Assembly: GCA_963576725.1 (NCBI GenBank)
Contig: OY755243.1
Location: 43,943,243 to 44,007,242 of the forward strand
Reading direction: 5' to 3'
From: Azorinus chamasolen
Taxonomy: Eukaryota; Mollusca; Bivalvia; Cardiida; Solecurtidae
DNA: 64,000 nt
Each line of letters starts with the position of its first letter. Positions within the stretch are counted from its first letter, which is position 1. The notes beneath the pieces are model-generated. The model was not told the origin of the DNA, made no database searches, and saw nothing but the letters and a program-made list of their open reading frames with translations. The position numbers were made by a program, and so were the translations under genes. Below, in pieces: positions 31,938 to 41,583 of this stretch.

Positions 31938-32884
31938 CCGTATTTCCTCTTATAGACGCTCCCGGGCGAGATGCAAAACGCAGACAGGGAGCTCTTATTG
32001 CATACCAAAAATTCGGAGTTTTTACTATGTCCATCACGGTAGAGACTGTATTGGCTAAAGAATGATACATTACATACTCTGAAATTTAATCATATTTGCG
32101 CCGATTTAAGACTTGAAATAACCCGCAGACATCCTACTTGGTTCATTTGTTGACCGAAATCATTTATTTCAAACTTAATCTTTCGGTAGATTTATGACTT
32201 TTAAAGTGAAAGTAAGAATCGTATTTACCTTTCAAGGTTCAACTTCCGCTAGACTGCTCTGCAGTAAAATTATCAACGGAAGTTACGGGTGTGTAGGTAT
32301 GGTCTAAACGGAAATGTTCGAAGACCCTTCCGCTTTACCGTAATACTTGTAAAATACTACTGTAGAATATGCACTACACAGAAATGGGGGAAACTGGACG
32401 AAGACGGAAATTGAGAACGAACAAACATTGGTTTAATCCGTTAGGCAAGTGGAGAAAACAGAATCACCTTTCCATTAGGTATGGGAAATAGTGACAGTTT
32501 TAAAATTAGAATTAAAGAGCGGTATGTAGGTGAATCGGTGTTATTAAACTTAAATGGAAACCGAATTGCTTGCAGAAGTGACATGTATACATGGTTTACA
32601 GCACCGAATAATCAGATACCAATGCTTTTTGCAAACATAGCAAGTCGAAGAGAAACAAAATAACCTACCGGTATGCAACAACAGTATAAAATAGTTTCAG
32701 TGTAATTTGCTTTCCCTAATTACTACTAGTGATGATGCATTGAGTTTTCTTTTTCTTCGCCAACTTTTTGACTTTGAGGTGAGGTGGGTGGGGTAAGTTG
32801 ACCCCCCCCCGATGGCTTTTCGAAGCGTATATTATAGGGAGGGAGCTACTATTAGGGAGGGCGCTATAGAAAGGGGAAATACGG
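31938..32884. mobile_element. 947 bp TIR element (CCGTATTTCC)
   Basis: Ends CCGTATTTCCTCTTATAGAC and (reverse) CCGTATTTCCCCTTTCTATA, each followed by GC-rich GCTCCC / GCGCCCTCCC; flanked by TA on both sides. The interior is more GC-balanced than its surroundings. A 60-codon frame (32481-32663) has no recognisable domain. Probably a non-autonomous TA-target element. Confidence 0.72.
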
Positions 32885-32886
32885 TA

Positions 32887-33042
32887 TTATAAAAGGACAA
32901 TTTTAGAATTTAGTAGTTTGAAGCCATTGTGATAAATAGAGCATTTGCTCCTATAGGAGCAAATGCTCTATTTATCACAATGGTTTCAACAGGTGATTTT
33001 TACAGAGGCGTAGAACGGCGTATTTATGGAGGAAAGGGTTAA
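32887..33042 (-). mobile_element. HP-A, left arm truncated
   Basis: Starts within AAAAGGACAATTTTAGAATT; near-perfect hairpin 32921-32988 with tip GCTCCTATAGGAGC, end GGAGGAAAGGGTTAA. Confidence 0.85.
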
Positions 33043-33172
33043 ATCAGATCTATAATTATTATATCATAAGCATAAAGTAGTCCATGGTCAGACTATTCCT
33101 GCAGGAACTGTCTGATCTGTGTCTTCTATGTATACAAATGCATACAAGTGTATTTCTGTCAGGAAGAGGTTT
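33043..33172 (-). mobile_element. HP-C, right part
   Basis: ATCAGATCTATAATTATTAT, decayed hairpin (CTATTCCTGCAGGAACTG), CAGGAAGAGG end. Confidence 0.55.
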
Positions 33173-33691
33173 GTGCGGAGCTCAGCATTTGAATTATTCA
33201 GTGTTGGAATCATTGCTGTATTCACACACAATGACAGTAACCATATTTGTCTCTCTTGTTTCACAATTCTCAGCGTCTGTAAATTTTGGAGGCTATTTAT
33301 CATTGATCCTTGAAGTAGACTTTCCCCGATTCAAATTAGCTTATTTTCTGACTGGTTAAGTTTCGGCAGAGATTATTAAACTTGTAATGAACTGAATACA
33401 TGCTCAAACACACATGTCAAATAGAGACCCCGGAATATTGTAGCTCTCGGTCTGCCACACAGAATCCTGGCTCCGATTTTAATCGAGCAGCGTGTAATTT
33501 GCAGTTCTGTCAGATGTTTTTTGTCGTTGGAATAAAGAGTGCACAAGACATGAAGATTGATTTGATTGTGTTTGTCTTTGGCTACAAGTTGCAGTGCATG
33601 GGGAAATATTAGCACTCTTAATGCTGGAAAGTGGGATGGTCGACTATTTTTTAACCCTTTGAATGCTGAATCTACAAAGTGGAATGACCCA

Positions 33692-33955
33692 TCAGTGTTT
33701 AATAACCCTTTCCTTCATAAAAACCTATTTTCACACATTTGCAAACAGAGTAGACCCAGATCAGTGTTTAACCCTTTCCTTCATAAAAATTATTTTCGCG
33801 CATTTGCAAACAGAGTAGACCCTGATCAGATGGCTCCTATAGGAGCCATCTGATCAGGGTCTGCTCTGTTTGCTTATGAAATCATAATAGATCTGACTCT
33901 ACAGTATTTATCAATTACCAAAAGTGCACGACTTGACTTTGTTAACACTGTTGGC
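33692..33955 (+). mobile_element. HP-B/C copy with duplicated left end
   Basis: Two near-identical left parts (CAGTGTTTAA... CAAACAGAGTAGACC) lie 70 bp apart (33693 and 33763). Then a well-preserved hairpin (33803-33872, tip GGCTCCTATAGGAGCC) and a truncated long arm. Confidence 0.75.
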
Positions 33956-34013
33956 AAATGACAGTTCACCCATTTCCTGTACTCAAAGGATTAACAATTA
34001 AGTTGATTTCAGA

Positions 34014-34192
34014 ATTTACCCGTTACTCTATGAGTAATGACTCTATGAATAATGCCTTTCTACGCATTTGCAAACAGAAAAGACCCAGATCACTGAGATC
34101 AGATGGCTTCTATAGGAGTCATCTGATAAGGGTCTGCCCTGTTTGCTTATGACAATTATTTCTTTCCTGAATATTCATGGAGTAAAGGGTTG
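34014..34192 (+). mobile_element. HP-C1, shortened
   Basis: TTACCCGTTACTCTATGAG to CATGGAGTAAAGGGTTG. The hairpin has an insertion (CACTGAGATCAG). Confidence 0.7.
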
Positions 34193-34299
34193 AAGGATTA
34201 ACTTTGAAATAGGATGTTGAATGACAAATTGCAGACTGGGATTGGAGAATTCTGTGAGTTTTCTTATCTGGGTTTATATATACTGTTTGCAAATGCAAG

Positions 34300-34520
34300 T
34301 TAACCCATTCCCTCATATTAACGACTTTTGATGACTTTGTAAAATCACTGTGATAAATAGAGTATTTGCTCCTATAGGAGCAAAATTTAATGCTCTATTT
34401 ATCACAATGGTTTCAAATTACAAAGTTCTAAAAAATTCCTTTTCTCTAATTAATACTTCTTTTCGGTAGATTTATTCAAAGAGGTTGGATCTAAAAATAG
34501 CCTATGAGGGAAAGGGTTAA
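34300..34520 (+). mobile_element. HP-A
   Basis: TTAACCCATTCCCTCATATT to GAGGGAAAGGGTTAA; hairpin tip GCTCCTATAGGAGCAAAATT, one arm base short. Confidence 0.87.
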
Positions 34521-34597
34521 TATGTTTGTCACAACTGAGTTTCAACTACATTTCAAATGTCTCTGTTGTTTTTCTAATAAATGTAACAGTTGATATT

Positions 34598-34849
34598 TTA
34601 ACCCTAATATCCCTCATGAATATTCATGTAAGAAACGATAACTTTATATGAATATTACTTAACTGAATTTTTATGAATAAGAGACTATTAGCCATGGTAT
34701 ATACCATAGAATCAGATCTGTATTACTGGTTGTAACCAAAGTGAGCAGACCCTGATCTGACAGCTTCATCTACAAGGGTTACTGTCGGATTTTGTTTTAC
34801 TCTGTTTGCAAAGGCGTTTGAGGGCGTATCTTTGGAGTAATGGGACTAA
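34598..34849 (-). mobile_element. HP-C2
   Basis: TTAACCCTAATATCCCTCAT to GGAGTAATGGGACTAA; irregular hairpin (CAGCTTCATCTACAAGGG). Confidence 0.75.
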
Positions 34850-35222
34850 GGAGAAACAAATTGTAAAACATCTTAGGAGTTAATTACAGGGTGCTTCTGT
34901 CCAAAAGGTTTCTTGAACAGAAATTGGCATTAGCCAGAATGCATGCTGGCAACATGTCAAACATGAAATTAAGAGTTAATTATGATTATTGTAAAGTAAG
35001 TAGCAAAGAAAACAGATTTATCATCTTGCCTTGAAGTTCTAGTTACAAAGTCATTAGCTGTTACAGCTTGTATGTTTGTTGCAAACATTGGATGTACACT
35101 GCTAAATGACAATATGAAGTACATGTCCAACTTTCTGTAATAGCATAAGCTTAATCTTACCACTCCAACAGTTTGTTACTGTTAAAAAGCTGAATAATTC
35201 AATATGGCACCATTTAGATGAA

Positions 35223-35408
35223 TTAACCCCCTCAGTGTGGACAACAAGTCAGTATTGTCCTTTGCAAACAGTGTAGACCCAGATGAAAGGCCCTCATTAG
35301 GGTATGCACTGTTTGTCATGTTACACTTTTCTCTTGAAAAATCCCTGAATGTTCAGGGTAAGCTTGACCTGTTTGAATTTTGGAAATTCAGTGTCGAAAG
35401 GAATAATT
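35223..35408 (+). mobile_element. HP-F1
   Basis: TTAACCCCCTCAGTGTGG, hairpin GCAAACAGTGTAGACCCAGA / TATGCACTGTTTGTC, CAGTGTCGAAAGG. Confidence 0.7.
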
Positions 35409-35429
35409 ATATAAGACTGGATAATAGCA

Positions 35430-35512
35430 AGTAGTGTAGACTCTAATGAAACAGCTCCTTCTGGACCCATTCGATCTGGGTCAGTGCTCTGTTTCCCTTA
35501 TTTTGTTTGTCA
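35430..35512. mobile_element. HP-F fragment
   Basis: GTAGTGTAGACTCTAATGAA, tip GCTCCTTCTGGACC, CAGTGCTCTGTTTCC. Confidence 0.45.
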
Positions 35513-35814
35513 GAATACAGAAACTAATTAGGGTATTAAAAAAAAATGTTTTAGATAACATGTCAGCAAGACATCTCGAATCTACAGTGTTTGCAAATGC
35601 ATGTAAACTCGTTTCCTGCATTCAAAAGGTTAATACAAAACTGTTAATAGTTTTAGCTGATGTAGATGTCTTCCTGTGAATTTTTAGCTGTGCTTTCAAT
35701 AGCCATTAGTAATGTCAATTGTCATGTAGCGTAGAGTGTATAGTGTTAGCCTTTTTCTTTGTAAATGTAAGCTTTTAAGAGCAGTGGTAAAGTAAAAGAC
35801 CTGTTAATCAGGTA

Positions 35815-35897
35815 TAGGTCCTATAGGAGCCGTCTGATCTGGGTCTGCTCTGTTTGCAAAATTGTGCGAAAAGTTATTTATATGAAGGAAAGGGTTA
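35815..35897 (-). mobile_element. HP-B, right part only
   Basis: TCCTATAGGAGCCGTCTGAT, CTGCTCTGTTTGCAAA, GAAGGAAAGGGTTAA. Confidence 0.7.
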
Positions 35898-35920
35898 AAC
35901 AAATGAACATGCTCGGGAAT

Positions 35921-36033
35921 TTGAATGACAAACAGTGCAGATCCTGATCTGAGTACTCCTCTAAGGATCCCTCTGATCTGGGTCTTCAGTGTTTTTGAAT
36001 GACAGTGTATGTGTGTCCTGCATTCATAGGGTT
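35921..36033 (-). mobile_element. HP-F2, partial
   Basis: TTGAATGACAAACAGTGCAG, tip TACTCCTCTAAGGATCC, CTGCATTCATAGGGTTAG. Confidence 0.55.
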
Positions 36034-36238
36034 AGTAGTTTTGACCAAGTTGAGATGCTGCTACATCAATATCTCATCATTGTCCTGTCTCTGAAAAATT
36101 GTACAGTTTACAATATTATATCAATTTAAGTTTTCAACTGATTGTTTTAAAGCTTAAGCTACTGTTAGCAGCACTGACAGTTTTTTGCTTTGTGGTTATA
36201 GGTACATGTCACATGAATGTATCATCACTTTGCCTCTG

Positions 36239-36350
36239 TTTAACCCTTGCGGTGTAGGAACTGAGTATATATAAGACATTTGCAAACAGTGTAAACTCTG
36301 ATCAAACGGCTCCTTCAAGGAGTCCTTTGATCACGAGTTTGCACTGTTAT
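36239..36350 (+). mobile_element. HP-F1, partial
   Basis: TTTAACCCTTGCGGTGTAGG, hairpin GCAAACAGTGTAAACTC / GAGTTTGCACTGTT, tip GGCTCCTTCAAGGAGTC. Confidence 0.65.
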
Positions 36351-36579
36351 AAAAATAATTTTCTTCTGTGATAAATTTTGATGCAGCTTGATATTCAGAG
36401 AGGTCTCAGGAGCCCGTTTTAATTGTTCAGCAGGTCAAAGGTTAACCGTTCTCTTGCTGAATTTTAAAATACATTTCTCCTTCTTTACCCATGTCCTGTT
36501 GTATAATTACATATATCTTCACTGTGTACAAGTATTTCTCTGTGCAATCACTGCTGTGGAGTGCACTGGTTGCACAATC

Positions 36580-36692
36580 AATTTGTAAATAGTGCAGACC
36601 CTGATGAGACCGCTCCTGCAGGAGCTGTCTCATCTGGGTCTCCACTATTTACAGGTACGTATTATTGACATGAATAGCAAGCGAAGGGTTAA
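36580..36692 (-). mobile_element. HP-F, partial
   Basis: TTGTAAATAGTGCAGACCCT / GGGTCTCCACTATTTACAG, tip CGCTCCTGCAGGAGC, CGAAGGGTTAAC. Confidence 0.65.
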
Positions 36693-36936
36693 CAAGATTG
36701 AGTGCAGCAGCCGCTAGTGATACTCTAGTACCGTGATTATACTAAGAGAACTCTGTAAAACCTATTACAGCACATTGTGTTATTACTTTGTGTAAACAGT
36801 TTGGATCCAGATGAGATTCTTGTGGACTAGATTGGTAGAACTTAATTTATCATTAGGCTGGTTTATATTTTCTACCTAAATGATAGAAAATGAAATTAGG
36901 ATTGCATTTATACAACGGTAACTGCCATCTGTCCAA

Positions 36937-37122
36937 CCCTTTGTATGTGGAAGAGGAGTGTACTGACATCTGCAGACAAGTGTAGACTCAGATCTAAGGG
37001 CTCTCAGAGACACCCTCTGTGCAGAGTCTGAACACTGTCATTCAAATTCCTGTAGCAATTTGTTTTTCTTTCATGCTGAATGGAATCTATTCCTCTCTGA
37101 ATAGTCAGCATTCAAAGAGTTG
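36937..37122 (+). mobile_element. HP-F2, decayed
   Basis: CCCTTTGTATGTGGAAGAGG, CAGACAAGTGTAGACTCAG, ATGCTGAATGGAATCTATTC, CAGCATTCAAAGAG. Confidence 0.55.
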
Positions 37123-37342
37123 CATTTTCATGTAGTTACAAATGAAGGTAAGCATAATAAGCTACCTGTTTCACAAGGTTCTCAGCTGTTTCAGGAATTG
37201 CATTTCAAATGCTTTGAACATAACATAATATATAAGTAGGCATAACATGGCATGTGATCCAGGCCCTATGTTCTCAAAACTGTTGTGGTTAACAGCATCA
37301 GAATTGGGATCAACTTTACATTTGGATTTGTAAGATTTAGCT

Positions 37343-37540
37343 ACCCTTTACCTCATAGAGATGCTTTTAATGCATTTGCAAACAAAGTAAACCCAGACCA
37401 GACAGCGCCTGTAGGAGCCATCTGATCAGGGTCTGCTCTGTTTGCTTATGAAATTATAATAGATATCTGAATCTACAGTTTCTGCCACACTAAAATGCCA
37501 TAATATTAGTTCAGCTAATAAATGTTCATGATGTCATTAT
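37343..37540 (+). mobile_element. HP-C1, broken at GATGTCATTATTTT
   Basis: CCCTTTACCTCATAGAGATG, hairpin GCAAACAAAGTAAACCCAGA with tip GCGCCTGTAGGAGCC, then the long arm. It stops where the 13020 copy is broken, and (TCTG)n-bearing DNA follows. Confidence 0.65.
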
Positions 37541-37640
37541 TTTGTTGTCCCTTTTGGTTTTTGCATTGTTACGAGTTATTTGTTCATGGAGTGTTTGTTG
37601 TCATTGATTCTTTGTGTCATCTTCGTTACCAGGGTGACAC

Positions 37641-37762
37641 TTTTACATCTTCTGTCTGTCAGTGTCTGTCCATTTGTCTGTCTGTCCATATGTATGTACA
37701 TCTGTTTGTGTCTGTCCATCTGTGTATTTCTGTCCATCTGTCTGTCCATCTGTCTGTCATTG
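37641..37762. repeat. (TCTG)n-rich simple repeat
   Basis: Repeated TGTCTGTCCATCTGTCTG-like units. Follows a broken HP-C, so it may be the microsatellite part of a TME (inference). Several open frames through it are artefacts. Confidence 0.8.
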
Positions 37763-38027
37763 TTTCATCACACTTCTGCTGATAGGTAACACATGTGTTC
37801 CTTCATTGTATCGATGTGAAGTAATATTTGTCTGTAAAGTTTGTTATCTGCTACAGATTCCTAAGCCTATTTTTTCCATTGATTTTCAAAACATGATGAG
37901 GATGTAATACAAATTGGATTCTGTTCAGAGGCCAAGTAACTGAGTCTCAGCGTCTCATCTATTTCCACACACTGTTGAGTTGTTGGTTATCATTAATTTA
38001 CCACTAGCATACAACATTAAAATCTTT

Positions 38028-38102
38028 TAACCATTTCCTTCATACAAACGCTTTTTCATGCCCTTGCAAACAGAGTAGACCCAGATCAGATGGCTCCTCA
38101 GT
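38028..38102 (+). mobile_element. HP-B/C left end only
   Basis: TTAACCATTTCCTTCATACA, GCAAACAGAGTAGACCCAG, GGCTCCTCAG, then truncated. Confidence 0.65.
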
Positions 38103-38139
38103 GGTTTAAATGTAATTTCATCACAAAGGATTTTGATCA

Positions 38140-38383
38140 TTAACCCTAGGCCTTTCCCCCATATAAACGTGTTTTCATGCATTTGCAAACAGAGAAGACC
38201 TAGATCAGACGGCTCCTATGGGAGCCATCTGATCAGGGTCAGCTCTGTTTGCTAATGGAATTTGATATATCTGTATCTATACTTTCTAAAATGGCTACAA
38301 TGTTCCACCTTCCATATTTCATTATAAATATTTTGTCCATGAATATTCAGTAGGTATTGAAATTTGTATTAAACAAAGGTTAA
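38140..38383 (+). mobile_element. HP-B, full length
   Basis: TTAACCCTAGGCCTTTCCCC to AAACAAAGGTTAA; hairpin 38184-38252, tip GGCTCCTATGGGAGCC. Confidence 0.87.
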
Positions 38384-38419
38384 ATACCCTTCTTACCCTA
38401 AGAATTTGGACAGGCAAAC

Positions 38420-38505
38420 TTTAATTAAGGCAAATAGGGAAGACCCAGATCAAATGACACATGAAGGAGCAGTTTGATCTGGGTCTACACTATTTGCTAC
38501 TGTAT
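38420..38505. mobile_element. HP-F-like hairpin
   Basis: GGCAAATAGGGAAGACCCAG pairs with CTGGGTCTACACTATTTGC. Confidence 0.5.
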
Positions 38506-38996
38506 CAGTGTTCTTTAAAGTTGTTACAATCAGGTGCCAAATTGAGTTATTCAGCTTTATAAACTGTTGGGGAGATTGGATGTCCAAATACGTAGGGGTA
38601 ATTTGGGGAGTTTCCTGTCAAACGTTGAATTAACTGTATTATACTTGTAGTTATAATGTAATTTAACTTGGCTCAGTAAGGAAGTCAATGATGCCAATTT
38701 GTTAAGAGGTTGCCAATTTAATTCCACCTGGATGATTTATTTGTAATGAGTTAATTTGTCTGACCTATGAAACTCTTGGTGATTTATGAAACTTCTGGTA
38801 AACTGTAATTGCTTGCTTCAGGTGTGGGTCGGAATTTCTGTCAGCAGTGTGGGAATTCAAAGTGGCTCTATAGAATTATGAGTTTCCTCATCAGGGAATA
38901 AATTGTCAAGAACCCTGGGAAGAAACTCTTATGATGATGCATTGGCGATTTGGGAATAAAAAAATTAAGTATTACAAGATGTAATATAAGAATAGC

Positions 38997-39195
38997 TTTT
39001 AATTCTCCACCAAACCCTTCATTGTGACATGACCCTTTACTAAGGTCCAGATAAGATGTGTAAATTTAATGGTTTTCAAGAATATCTAACTTATTGAGAC
39101 CCCACCAAACCCTTTACTGTGACCACAGTATAGGGTTTGGTGGAGAAATGACAATTTTAGTACATGGGTATGCACCTTTATCTGTATCTCTGTTA
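38997..39195. mobile_element. G elements, one and a fragment
   Basis: TTCTCCACCAAACCCTTC, AAGGTCCAGATAAGATGTG, then an inverted stretch CACCAAACCCTTTACTGTGA / CACAGTATAGGGTTTGGTG and TGCACCTTTATCTGTATCTC. Confidence 0.55.
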
Positions 39196-39396
39196 TTACT
39201 TAGACCCAGATTATATGGCTCCAATAGGAGCTGTCTAATCAGGGTCTGCTCTGTTTGCTTATAATACGATATAATGATTTTACAGTTTTTGCCATAGCCA
39301 AATATTCTAGTGACCATGTGCAGTTATAACAATTAATCTTATTAATATTCATGATGTCATTTTTTTACATGAATATTCATGGAGTAAAAGGGTTAA
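39196..39396 (+). mobile_element. HP-C1, left end missing
   Basis: ACTTAGACCCAGATTATATG, tip GGCTCCAATAGGAGC, long arm, GGAGTAAAAGGGTTAA. Confidence 0.75.
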
Positions 39397-39483
39397 GGAA
39401 TATTCATGAAGTGATCAATTCATGCATAAATGTTTGAGGGAAAGGATTAAAAAACAACCAAATGTTCAAAGAATATAATCCAT

Positions 39484-39766
39484 TTTTATACGCCGAAGGT
39501 AACTTTGGTCGTGTTATGGTATGGCGCTCAATAACATGATAACTATTGGATTTGCTGTCTTCATACTTAGTAGGGAGGTTGGTCATGGCAAGAAGCTGAC
39601 CCCTATTGATTTTGAGGTCATTCTATAAAAGGTCAAGGTCACAGTGACTGTCAACTCAAAAAACATTGTTCGTTTGATAACATGAGCTGGCCTCTCATAT
39701 AACATTGTGCATGTTACAACAGCACATACTTCGGGCATATAATGTCTGACACATGGAGCTCTTATT
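39484..39766 (+). mobile_element. TME fragment (TATACGCCGAAGG type)
   Basis: TTTTTATACGCCGAAGGTAA, GTTATGGTATGGCGCTC, TCAAGGTCACAGTGACTGTC, and CATACTTCGGGCATATAATG then ACATGGAGCTCTTATTAG. Same ends as 61826-62265; the TATACGCC-GAAG ends are inverted. Confidence 0.6.
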
Positions 39767-39978
39767 AGTGATAATGACTTTATTTTAATGAAATCGCTAA
39801 TGATGAGCATTGCCATTTTCACTGGTCTGTTTTTCAAAGAAAAAAAGTAAGATATTGTCATAACCTTTAAAGTATTGATGACACCATCGTCATGGTGCAA
39901 AACATTGGACATTTTGTTAGTTTTGACATCAGTGCAACCATCCCTTCCAAACTTTACAGTTGTTCACCAACACAACAA

Positions 39979-40151
39979 TTAACCCTTTGCTCCACAAATA
40001 CACCTTTCTAAGCCTTTATAAACAGAGTAGACCCAGATCAGACAGCTCCTATATGATATTATATCATATGGAAACATATAGGAGCAGTCTGATCTTGGTC
40101 TGCTCTGTTTGCAAAGGTGTAGAAAGGCATATTTATGGAATAAAGGGTTAA
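39979..40151. mobile_element. Short symmetric HP-C1 (173 bp fold-back)
   Basis: TTAACCCTTTGCTCCACAAA to TTTATGGAATAAAGGGTTAA: both halves are the C1 short arm, so nearly the whole copy is one palindrome. A small extra stem ATATGATATTATATCATAT sits at the apex (40050-40068). Confidence 0.82.
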
Positions 40152-40530
40152 GGATATGTGTTTACACACTTTGAAAATGACAGACTGCTTGTTTCCCTGC
40201 ATTTAAAGGGTTAATAGGGATTTTTATGTAACAGTCTGTTAAGTGGGCTGTAAAATTCCTCATGAATCACCACGGACAGCAGTTTCGATGTTACCTTGGG
40301 CTTCTAATTTGTCTCTGTGGAGGCAGATTATATGAAAAAATATCAAACAGGCTGGTTCCATTGACATTTAAGCCATCCTAATTACAGTGAGCAAGACTGT
40401 ATACAATTATTGTCAATTAGTGAATGGTTGTGATTGAATGCATACAGCCTCAATAAGCAGGAAGTTTGTCAATTAAGATTGTGTCTGACTGCTCCTAAAC
40501 CATAAACTGATCAAAGATGATTCCAAGCAC

Positions 40531-40741
40531 TTTAACCTTTTAAATGTGCCTGCCACCTGTTATACTGGCATGTGCAAACAGTGAAGAATAAGATCAGAGT
40601 ACTCCTAGAAACCCTCTTATCAGGATCAATCTGCACTGTTTGTCATTCAAAATCCTCTTGCAAGTCATACCTGTCGTACAGAGTGGACTCTATCTTTAAA
40701 CAGTGACCATTCCATCTGAAAATTGAGCTATTAAAAGGGTT
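40531..40741 (+). mobile_element. HP-F2
   Basis: TTAACCTTTTAAATGTGCC, GTGCAAACAGTGAAGAATA / CTGCACTGTTTGTCATTC, GACCATTCCATCTGAAAATT, AAAAGGG. Confidence 0.65.
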
Positions 40742-41167
40742 TGTGTGAGATCATCTCGTTTTGTTTTATACTGAAATATAAGAATGTTGTAGCTCAAGTG
40801 CAGCTTTGCAGTCCTTGTCTGTAAGTGCTGTTTGTTCTTTAGATTTGCCGTAAGGTTGAGAGGGATCATAGAGAAATCCCTGGACCAGAAGTGATTGTGA
40901 TTGAGTTTTAACACATCAGAGAGGCTAGTTAGCGGATGTGTAAAGAGGTGCTTTAATTATCTGATGACTCTTAATCTCATTAATTCAAGGGGGGTTACTG
41001 AGCTAATGAACAGGGTTAGTGTTAAAGGGTCCAGATCAGAGGGCTCCTCAATGTTACAAGTTAGTCTTTAACCCTTTTCCATACAGTGGATAAACAGGAT
41101 TTGTATTATCCTAATCAATAGCTTGAACCTTGAGAAGATAAAAAAATTCTTACCTTCATGTTTTAGG

Positions 41168-41335
41168 TTTAAGTCTTTCCCTCGTATAAACACTTTTTCA
41201 CGCCTCTACATACAGAGGCTCAGACACTGATGAGAAGGCTCCTATAGGTGCCATCAGATCTGTGTCTGCTCTGTTTGCTTATAAATTTGTAATAGATCTA
41301 ACTCTACAGTTTTACCAATACCAAAAAATCTTTAG
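41168..41335 (+). mobile_element. HP-B/C, decayed
   Basis: TTAAGTCTTTCCCTCGTATA, hairpin with tip GGCTCCTATAGGTGCC, CTGCTCTGTTTGCTTAT, truncated long arm. Confidence 0.6.
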
Positions 41336-41489
41336 ATTGTTTATTACTGGATTGTTTGAAAAGACTGGTCAAAGTTACCTTATTCTAAGCAGTGTAGCCC
41401 TCGATTTATTTTTGTCTAGAGAATGTGCAATTTGATCAAATGATTTCCCTCGTAATGTTTTCAAATTGTTGCCAGTGGTTCCAAAAGAG

Positions 41490-41562
41490 TTAACTCTTTG
41501 AATGTAGGAATCACTCGAACTGGCATTTGCAAACAGTGCAGACCTAGATCTACCGAGCTTGA
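41490..41562 (+). mobile_element. HP-F2 left end
   Basis: TTAACTCTTTGAATGTAGG and GCAAACAGTGCAGACC, then broken just before the TME array. Confidence 0.6.
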
Positions 41563-41583
41563 TAATCAGTTGTATTGCATAAT

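Noticed and set aside
32481..32663. 60-codon frame inside the 947 bp TIR element, considered as a transposase remnant
   Set aside because: Too short, with no DDE-type or DNA-binding motif visible.
37522..37907. Overlapping frames rich in Cys/Val/Ser-Val-His repeats
   Set aside because: Translation of a (TCTG)n microsatellite in three frames.
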